NCBI GenBank assembly: GCA_030549495.1
Contig: JAUIRK010001039.1
Location: 124,001 to 188,000, forward strand
Reading direction: 5' to 3'
Length of the DNA stretch: 64,000 nucleotides
Origin: Nectonema munidae
Lineage: Eukaryota > Nematomorpha > Nectonematoida > Nectonematidae
Numbering within the stretch: position 1 is the stretch's first letter; every line of letters starts with the position of its first letter. The notes beneath the pieces are model-generated. The model worked only from the letters and a program-made list of their open reading frames with translations, did no database searches and was not told the origin of the DNA. Shown here in pieces: positions 34,501 to 46,500 of the stretch. The translations under genes were made by a program, and so were the position numbers.

Positions 34501-37500
34501 CGTGGTATCATAAAAAAAGATTAGATTTTACAGTTTAATGTTGAATTGGCGAGATGGAATCTCTAAAAAAATCGTCTTCTCATGGAAAATTTGAGATAAT
34601 CAAAAGAAATAGGCTGCTTGATAATTGAAATACTACAAGGTTTGTATCAAGAATGAATTAAATATTTTAAAAACATTTGAATCATTTTTACATCCTTTCT
34701 GGGGACCAGGAGGAAAACGAGAAAAATCTCTGCTCTTCAAACTTTCAACTCTTCCCCTGAGAGTAGTTTGAGGTGACCAAGAATACTCTTTTGAGCCTGG
34801 AGCTACTAGATTATGATCCATTTCTTCAGAAATATGAAGTAAAGAAGTAGAAGAACGTGTGCTTGCTTCGCTTGAAGGAAAATTAGAACTTTCCTGAGAA
34901 CTTGACATGACTCAAAAGTAAAGAAGTGTGAAGCAGAAATATATGATGGATTACAAAAGTGCCAAACCAGTCGTAACAGATATGTTTACAATCGATATCA
35001 CAAAGTTCAACTTTTTTCAGCCATCAATGAAGCATGTCATAAACATTTTGTTCATTGGTTATATAGCATTATTATTGTTATTATTGTTAAATAGAAAGAA
35101 TTTATTTATATAAAAAAAACACAAATGCTACAAACAAAATAGTTTAAAATGCTACAAACAAAATTTGAAAGTCATTTTCTTTGAATTCATTGTAAATGAA
35201 CATTTAGCTAAAAAACAGATTTGTGGTTGTGGGTGTCTTTTGCCATTGAGTTTTTCATGAATCCCATAAAGGTTGCCATTTGAGAGTAGATTCATTGCGA
35301 TTTACAAAAAAAGTGGATACAGTGTAAACAGATTATGTGGCAGTTTTGGGAGTTATTTTTTATTTACTATTTAAAAATGAATATATAAAGTTTTATGAAT
35401 CTTTGCCGCGCAAAACACGTTGCCAGGCTGCAGGAGGAGGACCTGATTCACATGCAGCCCACCAACCGCTTTCCCCAACCAACCACCTCAATGGAAAGCT
35501 TGAATAAGGCATGCAGAGAAAACGTACAAAGTAAAGTTAGCAAAAATTAATAAGCAGACTTTAAAAAATAAGTTTGGGAACGCTCATTTGATCTATACAT
35601 ATCAGAAGCAGGAAAAGGTGACAAACATTTTAAAGTATAACAATTAAATAAGTGCAAACGCATAACATTTTTTTATAAGCAAGTTGAGTTGGATTCTGGT
35701 TGAAAATAAGAGAAAGCGCAAATGAAATTGAATAAATTCCACAACTACTATTATCACTTTGTTTGTCTGTGGACATTAAATTTATAGTCAAACCATCCTG
35801 GTTAACATTTATATAGCTAAAAATTCCATGTAAAGTTTCAGCATCATAAAAAGAATATAATGAATCATATATATTTATTTCATTTGAATTGACACCTTGA
35901 ACCAGAATCCAATGATTAGTATTTATATGCATAAATTGAAGCAAAGGTTATTTAGCTAAAGAAAGTTTTGAAGTTTTTAAAATAACCGGATCTTTTAATC
36001 CCTCCATATCAGGAATTATTCGTTTTATCATTTGATGTATCGAATGCATGTGACAATCATTGAGCCAAAACCATCCATTTAAACAGTTTTTTATTTCATC
36101 ATCACGAAGTAATGTAATGTTGCAATCTCTAATTTAAAGGTTAAAAAAGTATATAAAGTGCACATATTAGATTTAAAAAAAGTCTAGATGGATGACAATG
36201 AGAAGAGCATTTGAAAGAATCCTTAAAGCAGACACTTGTATTTTTTTCACAGCTGTTTAAACAATTACAGGGCTTTCTAAAAATATTTCTAGAAGGATTT
36301 GCTTCACGAACAGCGGTTCGTAAAGTGACCTTTCTATTTATATCGCAGTCTTTTATATAACCGGTATATGGTTGAATTTCTTCAACGCTGTACAGTAGTC
36401 TATCTATCAGACCACTACTGCACGCTAACCGCACATATCCATTAGCAATTTTGGATTTATTAACAATTTTACATGGAAGTCTTCTGTTTTCGCTAGCAGC
36501 CCTATCTTTTCTTGGGATTGATAGTGTAACGTTTTCATTATTAGAAGGTGTAATATTTTATAAAAAATGCTATAAATGGGCATAAAATAACCTAAAAAAC
36601 TAAAAATATCAAAATACATGCAAATTCACTTTTTAAATAAAAAATAATTTTTCAATAAATAAAAAATGAAGTTCTTACTCGTAGTTATATATTTGTTTTT
36701 TTTTGAATTTTTTATCATAAATAGCTTTCATTTTTGAAGCAGATTTCAAAGTCTCTAATTTGACCTTCTTCCTAATTTTCTCGTGAGTTTTTTCTTCTAT
36801 ATTGATAAACGTGTCTTTTTCTTCAAAAGTATAATTGTGATCATCGGAAATTATTGATTCACACTTCTTTACAGAATTAGATTCTATTTTTTCCTCTAAT
36901 GGGAAACTTATAGCAGAATCAAGAGTTATTTCATCATGTACTCCAAATAAACTGTCAGGAAAAGGACACTTCATATGTTTCTGACCAAATACAGTTTCAT
37001 AAGGAGATGTTTTAATTGTTGTTACGTTCTCTTGAGTGTTCATGCTGAACATGACCCTAGGTAGCCATGAAGCCCAAGGAAAATCACCACGCTTCTTAGC
37101 TTTGCCAATTTTTGTTGAACTAAGAGCAAAAAAATGAATTTATACGGAAAAATATATTTATGAAGTTAGAATACCAATGCAATTCCCACGTTCAACTAAT
37201 CCTTGAGATTGGGAATGTCTAGGTCTCCCTGTGATAAATAAGGTGCTTTTTCCATCTGAATCCCATTGTTCAAATAGTTGTTTCAATGTAGCGTTTACAA
37301 ACTCTCTTCCATTGTCTGAATGAAATATCAAAGGAGAGCCTAAATACGCTAACACTCTAGCTTCAATCATTTTAGATACTTCAGTAGCGCTTTTGGTTTT
37401 AAGAGGAAAAAGAACATGATATTTTGAAAAATGATCTTCAAAATGACAAATATATTTATATTCGCCATCACGTTCAGCCTCCATAGAAATTAAATCAATC

Positions 37501-40500
37501 TAGTAGTATATAAAAAAATGATATTAAATTTGTAAAAAGTTATAAAATAAAAAATTTAACTAAATAAAAATAACACTTTACCTGGACTCTGCTTAAGAAA
37601 GAATTTTCAATTATAGGCTTCAGTGGAGCTTTGCTCTTCCTTACTGAGCGTTTTTGACAAGTTGGACAGGATCTACAAAATTCTTGAACATAGGAACGAG
37701 GAGCTCCAATATACTCTTGCTTGAAATCATCCATTGTTTTTTTATAGCCATTATGAATATTATTTCTATGAATTCTTGTTAGGATTTCAAAAATATCTTC
37801 TTCGTGAACTAATTTCAAATAATTTATAAGATTACCATCATCTGGCTTACCTTTAGTAAAAAAAAGTTAAAAGTTAAAGGTACCTTGGAATGTTTTCATT
37901 GGAAAAAATTCAACAGGAAGGATGAGATATACAAGTGTAAAAATTATATACGGAAAACAAAATATTGATAAAAAAAAATTTAGGTAGTTTTATATAAATA
38001 CCTTTCTTGAGAGTGACAACTACATTTTGAAGGTTAAGTTCTTCATTCGTTACCACTTTAAAATTTTTGGTTTTAATAAAAGCTTTGATTTTTGAATCAG
38101 TGATTGAAGTATCTTAAAAAAATTAAATTTTTTTTATACTTTTCAAACAATGTGTGAATTTGATGCAAAAAATTGTTCATGTGATTTTGATGTAAAACAA
38201 AATCAGAAGTTTCTTGATTTTCACAATTGAAATTCATTATAATGTTTTAAATTGAAAAGAAATAAGAAATAATTAGAAAAAAATATAATTTCTTAAAAAG
38301 TTTCGAAAATATGAAATATGATACGAAAATATATAAAAGAAAACTATGAATTTAGAAGTTTTAAATATGACTAAAAGTAATTTAAATCATAAATAAATAA
38401 AAAAAATAATTAAATAAAAAAATTCTAAAATACGTATTATTTTTTTAAAGCTTTTCTTATTACTCAAATATATATAAAATAGCTAAAAACCTTACTTTAC
38501 GCAGGACAGTAATAAGGCATTCATTGATATCGTTATAAGGCATTCATTGATATCGTAATAAGGCATTCATTGATATCGTAATAAGGCATTCATTGATATC
38601 GTAATAAGGCATTCATTGATATCGTAATAAGGCATTCATTGATATCGTAATAAGGCATTCATTGATATCGTAATAAGGCATTCATTGATATCGTAATAAG
38701 GCATTCATTGATATCGTAATAAGGCATTCATTGATATCGTAATAAGGCATTCATTGATATCGTAATAAGGCATTCATTGATATCGTAATAAGGCATTCAT
38801 TGATATCCTAGTATACTACTGACTCCTATGAATCTTCAAGTTCAAGTGAGTTTTCTTCTTCATTATCTTATATCTTTGCATGTGATACCAATGATGATGA
38901 CTCCATTTCGTCTTGTCATTCTTCTTCATGTAATGTTCAAACTTTTCAATCAAAAGACAATACGCCTTGGACATCTGAATGTCCTTCATCAAGCAAAACT
39001 TTTTCGCGCAATCTCCTTCGTAAGTCTGGTGGGCCTACACCTTTCATAAGAAATCGCGTAAACAACAGTTTTGATGTCTTTATGTAAGTGCATGGACACA
39101 GAAATTTAGATGAAATAATCAAACTTACCACAAAAGAGGCTAACTGAAAGAATGACTTGAACTTTTCTTTTACCTTTGTCGAAATTCTTTGCTTTTCTTG
39201 GACTTTGATAATGAGAGGTGTACTCTCATTATATATATATATGCGAATTCAATGAGACGATATCTCGTAACGATTTTAAAAAATTTTACTTTATTTACGA
39301 TTTGATGACAAGAGCTCGCGTTCTCTAAGAAAAGAAAAAGATCCTTTCACAGCGATTCGCTCACTTTGGAGCAACGTAACGGAGAACTTTCAAAAGTGCT
39401 ACTTTCCTCATGAATCAGTCACTGTTGACGAAAACTTTATCTTTGTCGCAGCCGGTGTAAATTCATTCAATGCATGGCAAGTAAACCATCAAAATTTGGA
39501 ATAAAGTTTTGGATGCTTTGTGATTCCCACGGTTACTATGTTTTGCAATCACTTCCTTACACTGGTAAGGATGAATCTCGAGTTCATTCAAGCCAAGGCG
39601 AACACGTTCTTTTGAAATTGTTAGATTCCTATAAAGATATGGGCTTGAATATGACTTGCGACAATTTTTTACAAGTCTTTCCTGCGCTAAAAACTTTTGA
39701 GACAAAAGACAACACTTGTGGGAACAATTAGATCTCACGAGAGAAATTCCCCTCAAATGAAGTTTGAAAAGAATGATTAGCTTTATGAAACAAAGTTCCT
39801 TTTTACGCAAGATGAAGGTATCATGTTAGTAAGTTGCCGAGCTAAAAAAAATAAAGATGTTTTTGTTTTTTCATCACAGCATCAAAATCCAAAAGTTGTA
39901 GTTGTAGATTCCAAAAAGCGATCAGAATGCATTAAAATAAAGAAAAAGAAGGAGTAGATGTGCTGATGAAATGCTGAGAGCATATTCTACGAAATCAGGT
40001 TCCAGAAGATGGCCACTCGTAGTATTTTTCAATTTATTGGACATCGTGTGTTTGAATACTTATATTTTATGCAAAGAAATGAAAATTTCAACTAAAAAAA
40101 GAGAGAGTTTTTGATTGAACTGGGAGAATCTCTATGTGAAAAAGAGAGAAATTCTAGTAGTTTTATAAGAAAAACACTAATTCTAAGCGAAGACATAGCC
40201 TCAACATCTAGCGACAAGACTTTGGGAGATGAAAAAAGGACCGCCTGTAAAATATGTCAAAAAAATAAACTAAGAACGTGTTGTTCGAACTGTTCTAATT
40301 ATATTTGTGGATCTTGTTCTTTTTATGTATGTAAACTATGTTTAAAATTAAAATAATTTTATGTTAATAAACAATTGTAAATATTTTCTTCAAATAAGTT
40401 GCTTATTTTGACTTTTTATCATAAAATATTAAAAAATGATGATATCCGTCATTTGACCGGTATGGTCTTAGTTGAAGAAAAACTTATATACGCTTCGAAA

Positions 40501-43500
40501 AATTTAGAAATAAAAAACAGAGCTTTCTAACTTATAAAACTTTGTATAAAATATTAGAATTCTATAAGTTTCGATTGAATGAGTATAAGTTCCCAAGAAG
40601 TTACAGTCGAATGAAAATAACTTACCGGTCAATTGACCGGCTTGGTCTTTCTAGGGCTAAGCATTTGTTGATTGTGAAATGTTCGATAACACTTGATGTA
40701 CAATGTACATTATTTCATACTAACCATATGGTTAGTGCATGGATGCACCGAAAAGTCAATTAAATATCTTAAACAGGCCTCTTGATGAAGGGCAAATTTA
40801 GTGTCAAATTATCAACAAAATAAGTTTGATATCGGATTCGATCTCAATATTTTGTCGTATCGAAACCAGCTATCTAGAAAACCATACTACTTTGAAAATA
40901 CTACTGAGAAAAAAACATGTAGTGGATTTAGTTCAACTTTAAAGCTTCAAAAATAAAATATAACCTTTTGAGACGCAGTGCAACACCAGTATCCCAAGAA
41001 ATTTAAAATTGTCTGCTTTTTTAAATATGTATATATATAATTCCCGAAACTTTTTTAAGGTTGAACTAAGAAGAGGCAAAAAATCTTTCGAAAGGATGAA
41101 ATATGCAGAACATTTTTGATTAGATATAATATTATGTTTTAAGGAATTGAAATTGCTAAATAAGTTTTAATTTAATCACAATTATGTCTTTTTAGGAATT
41201 GAAATCGCCAAATGGGGAGACAGTGATAATAAACAAAGACTTTCAGGTTATACAGTTTTCTCTTAAAGTTTGAAAAAAAAAATAAAAAATAACTCTTAAA
41301 ATAAAAGCTTAAAAGGGTAAATATACTCAGAACTCAGTTTTGTTTCATTTGTATTTTATTCTAAATTTTGAATTCAATTTTTTGTCTATGCAGAGGTTAA
41401 AAACTTACTCTATCAGTGTTTTCTTTGTCATAATATTTATCCACAGCCTAAGAGTTTGCATCATACAAAGAATAATAAACGTAGAATTGAAGAGGGCGGG
41501 TTGCCTCACACGACGGCTCTGACTTATAGAGTGGAACTCTTGTATCAATGCCATCATCCCTCAAAATATATTTCGAGCTTACAACACTCTGCGCCTTCAA
41601 ACCCCAAAAAACTTGAAAATTGAATATAAAAAGATATAGGAATTATAAATTTAATAAAAGAATATAGAATTATTTTGCCTCCTGAATCAATTTTTTTTAA
41701 AAACACCTGCAAATACGTATACATATGATTAAATACATATTAAATATTATTGGTCAAGATTTCAATGAATACTAAATATATATCTCTATCGAAAAGCGCC
41801 ATTTTATATATTTAGTGATAAAAACGCAAATTATTATCAAAAATTTGAGACTGAAACCACTTTTACAATATTTGGATGTTTAAATTAATTTAAAAATCTT
41901 AGTATTGCTTTTGATTTCCCATTTGCCTAACAGCAGTAGTATTCTTTAATGACTAAATATTAAATAGTAAAATGTTCCTTAATTTTCTGTTCAAACTTGA
42001 ACATTTTATATATATATACATACATGAGTTCAAATTTAGCAATTTATATCAAATTAAGGAACAATTTTTTTTCAGATTAGGATAACACAAAATTTTATTC
42101 CCACTAGAAAACATTCGGTCCAATTAGGAGAATTTTTTGTGGTGATTTGCATATTATTTCATGATGAAATTAAATTTAAAAAAGAAACCAGACAATTAGT
42201 CCTAAAAATTTTGCTTCTCAAATGGAACTGTGATTTTGTTTCAGCCTAGAAATTGTGGAAACGATACCTGGTGATCTTTACAAATCTGGAGATGTCGAAA
42301 ACAGAGGCATGCCAACATTCAACTCTTGGATGCATTTATTGAAATCCGCAAGTTCTTCCATTGAAATTATTTCATTTTACTGGCTTCTTTCAAACAAAAC
42401 TTTTTCAGAGAATAAATTAGTAAGATATCGCTTATTTTGATCCAAAAATTCTAACGTTTTCTCTTTTCTTAGGGTTTACTCATTTTTGATGAATTTATTT
42501 CCGCTGCCACCACGAGGAATGTTTCAATTAAGATTGCGTACAGCGCAAATAGTCCAGAGAAATCAAGAGAAATTCAAAAGTTACTTGCAACAGGTTATCT
42601 TAGTATAATAGATTTTATATATGGTAACCGCACAATTGCCCCCCCCCCTCCCCTTACAACTGCTCCCGATACATTTAATAAATCTAATCATTTAAAAAAA
42701 TATGATTAATGTTAGAGTTAGTGTTTGTGATATGATTCATTTTAGAGCTGTTAGTGTTTCTGATATTAATAATTATGTTTAAATTTTTAACCCAAAATTT
42801 AAAATTATAGTTTAATATTTTTTTCTCATTTTTAAATGTTTTTCATATTTTTTATTATGAATTAATTTTCATTTTGTTCAATTTTTAGATTTTTAAATGA
42901 ATATATCGGGGCATTTGTCCGTGCGGCAATTGTCGTTGAACCATTCGATATATGGGGGGGGGGGGGTTGCGAAAGAAATATCACAGCAGTAGACTCATTT
43001 TTCTTATTTTAGTTGTCATTAACCACCTTTTATCTCATTTATAAAAATGTGTGTATTTACATATTAGCTTTTTAATTTTTGTAGTTAAAGTTGCAATTTA
43101 ACCTTCGCTTGTGATATGAAGAATGAGAATCGCAGCTGGATTTTAAAACAATACATGAAGACAGAGAATTATTATGAACGCGTGAGAGATAATTGGATAG
43201 AGGAGACATTTGCATCACACTTTATCGATTATGTGACAAAATGGGTAAACAGGAGCATCTATAACGCATAACGGTCCGCCAAATTTTGTGACTATCCCAA
43301 AAAATATATTTGAAATCGCTCAGCCATTTATCAGGAGTCCACAGAAATCCAAAAACATGACGTCATCAGAACTTGGCATTCACTGAATCGCCATGGATTT
43401 TGCAGGACCAATAATGTAACGCCTCGTTTGATACAGGTATTTACTGAAGATGAGTCAGCTTAGAACGTGAAAGTGACGAAATTCTAAACAAATTCCTATG

Positions 43501-46500
43501 GTCCTACAAAATAAACTTTTATTTGGCGCTTATCGTCACAATTCTCTCTGTGCTACTCAACTGAAAATCCTTATCACTTTTGAGAAAAAACTCAGTGACC
43601 TGGGGCGAAAGTGTGGACTGGGCTCTCTCGCAAATGTCATTAGACCCATTTGTTCAGCACACAATCATCCTTCAAACGGCGGCCTAAACATGCTAAAGGA
43701 TGGACAAGGAATTCTATTTTCAACAAGATGGTGGTGCATCACCTCACTCACTGTGTGTGAACTACTTGACAAAGTATTTCTCAACAGGTGGACGGACTTC
43801 GAGAATTACCGTTGATATATGAAATAAAAGGGCAAACACTGCATCATACCGTCTTGCAGAGTTAGATAGTTTTGATTACTGAAAAATTCCTCCTCGCTTG
43901 AAACAGAAACAATGTGTGGCTTCAGGGAACAGGGTATTTCTGGGTCAGTGGGTGGTACTTTGGAACTTTGTATAGTTATTAGGTGTCGAATATTAGCGTA
44001 ACTTTCATATGCTCTTCAAGCTGGAAAATACGTTTACGCTTGATTATTGAATACAAGTCATTTTGAAGTGATGAGTTTAAATCATAAAAACTTACTTGCG
44101 AGTTTAGTCTCATTTTATTTGTCCCTTTTCATACCGTTTCGCCTTACAAGTGCTGAGTGAAGCATGCTGTTAAGAATCTAAAGATATAATTGCAGGAATT
44201 CTGCAAGACGGTGCAATGTAGTATTTGCCTTTTTATTCCTAGAACCGCCCTGCTGGTTAGCCACCAAGCTGCCTGATCATGGACTTTTTTTTGGGTGTTG
44301 TAAAAGGTTAGGTTATTGTCGATCTTTAGAAAAAATGTTTTTGGAATAGAGTTTAACTTGTTATCTGGTATTTGGTCATTTGATATATTGCATAATATGG
44401 AAACAACTCAAATGTACTTACAAATGAAGATTTATTGACTAGTGTGATCAGAAATATACATGCATCAGTTAATAAAGTTTGTTTTGGATTGCATGATATA
44501 CTCGATAATTGATTTACTACTCACTTAATGTGTCAAACAACATACTCCACACAATCATTGTTCTAATATAATATAAATATATTATAATAATGTCATATAA
44601 TATCAAATGAATAAAACCCAGGACAGTTAAACACTAGTCCAAAACCATATTTTGCAAAAATGGCCTACATTCATTGAAGACAATTGAGTTCACCTCACCC
44701 TGCATTCTTGTCAACAAATTGATGCTGATACACACGTTTGTACGGGAGTGTTCATGATTCTCTATTCTCGACTAACCTAACCCCTAACCCGTTTATATGC
44801 CCTGTATGTTTCGCACCCTTGTATGCATAATTGCATATTATATAATAACAGAAGAGTGAGCCTGAAGCCCTGTCATATTATGTATTGCAAAATATAATCT
44901 AGGAATATAATATGATAATATGAAAAATCCTTATTAACCCGTTATCGGCCAGAATAAGCAGACGATATCTAATGTAAAGCAGATTTGAATTAAGCAGACG
45001 ATTCATATTTTTGTAAAGTCGACATATGTCGACTGTGGTCGATAACCGGTTAAAACAATATTTTGACTCTTTGAGTCTTTGTCAACTTATGTCAAACAGA
45101 AAGTGGAGGGAACGGCTTTTGTTGTTAAGATGTAAGAAGAGGATTTCTTGTGAGTGAAGAAAAATTAAGCGGTAGTTGTATCCAACAATTGAAATAGTCA
45201 ATAGCATACTCCACCACATACACAACATCGAGGTATGATCTCATGCAAATTTAAACATTTTATATTTAGGAAATGTTGAAGCTAGAAGCATAAACTTCAG
45301 AAAAATTATAAAGTCTTCGGGCGTACTTCATACAAAGGCGATCCTTGTGGATAGAAAGCATTTTTATGTTGGTAGCGCAAATTTTGATTGGAGATCTCTA
45401 TCGCAAGTACACATATGTCAGCATTCAATAGGAGATCTTTTTTGTTAAATGCCGTATAAGATCATTTAACTTTTGTTCGCAGTGACTTGATCTTAAATAT
45501 AGCACGAAGTAAGATACACAATAAACAGGCACTATTTTATGGAAATATTTTAACCCATTTAAGACCAAGCAAGGCAGACGATATCTAAAAAAAGCAGACG
45601 ATTTATATTCAAAATCATTGAAAAAAGCAGACGAAGATGAAATTACTTATGTTCCAAAATAGGAACATTGGTCGTAAATGGGTTAATGTGATGTTAGAGC
45701 AGCTAAGTATTTAATTTGCCCAAAAAAAGCTTTTTTTTATTGATTTATTTCTTAACATAATAGTTGTTGGAATAAATAACAGTTAATTGAAAAGTTAGTT
45801 AAATACGAGTCTTTCTTTCACACCCATCACTAAAATTGTAATTAAATGGAAACATTTTCATAATCTGCTTCATCCCAGCTCTTTCGACTTATATATTTGT
45901 GCACGCAGGCCCGTAACCAGATGGGCGAGAAGGAGCAGTCGACTTCTCTAAAATTTTCACAATATTAATAATTCTAATAGAATTTAGAAAATATTTACAC
46001 ATATTACAATTATTTTGTCAATTTAGATTAATCTTAGAACATATGAATGGTCTTTTCTACAAATAAAGACCATTTAACCCATTTAAGGCCAAGCAAAGCA
46101 GACGATATCTAAAAAAAAACGCAGACGATTTATATTCAAAGTCATTGAAAAAAGCAGACGAAGATGAAATTACTTATGTTCCAAAATAGGAACATTGGCC
46201 GTAAATGGGTTAAGATAATTTTGGCACTCTGGCCATAATCTTTTTTTAAATCTCCTATAAAAAATTCTGGTTACGGGTGCTTGTATGAGAGTCATATAGA
46301 ATTCATATAATATAGTTAGAAGGAAGAACTAAGAAATAAATGTATTTTGTATACTATATACCATTCGCAATCTTATTTCGTTCTTTTTCATTTTAAATCC
46401 TTTTAACCCATTAAGTACCATAGAAATCAGACGATATTTAAAAAACGCAGACGATTAATATTCAGTCATTGAAAAAAGCAGACGAAGATGAGATTACTTA

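Larger units (their letters stand above)
33775..38508 (-). mobile_element. Ginger-type DNA transposon (integrase plus Ulp1-like protease)
   Basis: TGT...ACA ends, with inverted terminal repeats of about 34 bp (left TGTCTTGCGCAAAGTAGGGT, right inverted TGTCCTGCGTAAAGTAAGGT). GTAA duplications lie on both sides (33771-33774, 38509-38512). The 4-bp duplication, TGT ends and retrovirus-like integrase define Ginger DNA transposons. On the minus strand it carries an intron-containing integrase gene, a Cys-rich part, a Ulp1-type cysteine protease and a small Ser-rich ORF. It looks largely whole. Confidence 0.85.
32708..40656 (+). mobile_element. piggyBac element with nested minisatellite and Ginger insertion
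   Basis: Left end CCCTAAAAAAAA, right end (inverted) CCCTAGAAAGACC, both flanked by CTAA (32704-32707, 40657-40660). The palindrome CCGGTCAATTGACCGG lies 43 nt in from the left end (32751) and 16 nt in from the right end (40625-40640). Canonical piggyBac shows the same asymmetry. The right-hand third carries transposase remains on the plus strand. Most of the left half is a 23-bp minisatellite, split by a Ginger-type transposon. Without these the element would be about 2.3 kb, the usual piggyBac size. Confidence 0.85.

Noticed and set aside
34928-35113. Plus-strand small membrane protein
   Set aside because: It lies inside the Ginger element on the strand opposite to its genes, with no similarity.
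33775-38508. Polinton, because integrase and a cysteine protease occur together
   Set aside because: No capsid, ATPase or polymerase B gene is present. The 4-bp duplication, TGT ends and 4.7-kb size fit Ginger DNA transposons.
33175-38811. CRISPR array
   Set aside because: The 23-bp units are head-to-tail with no unique spacers, and the window is eukaryotic. It is a minisatellite split by a transposon.
40970-41025. Another piggyBac-type mini-element
   Set aside because: It has a GTCTGC motif and an ACACCAG stretch but no TTAA-framed ends or palindrome.
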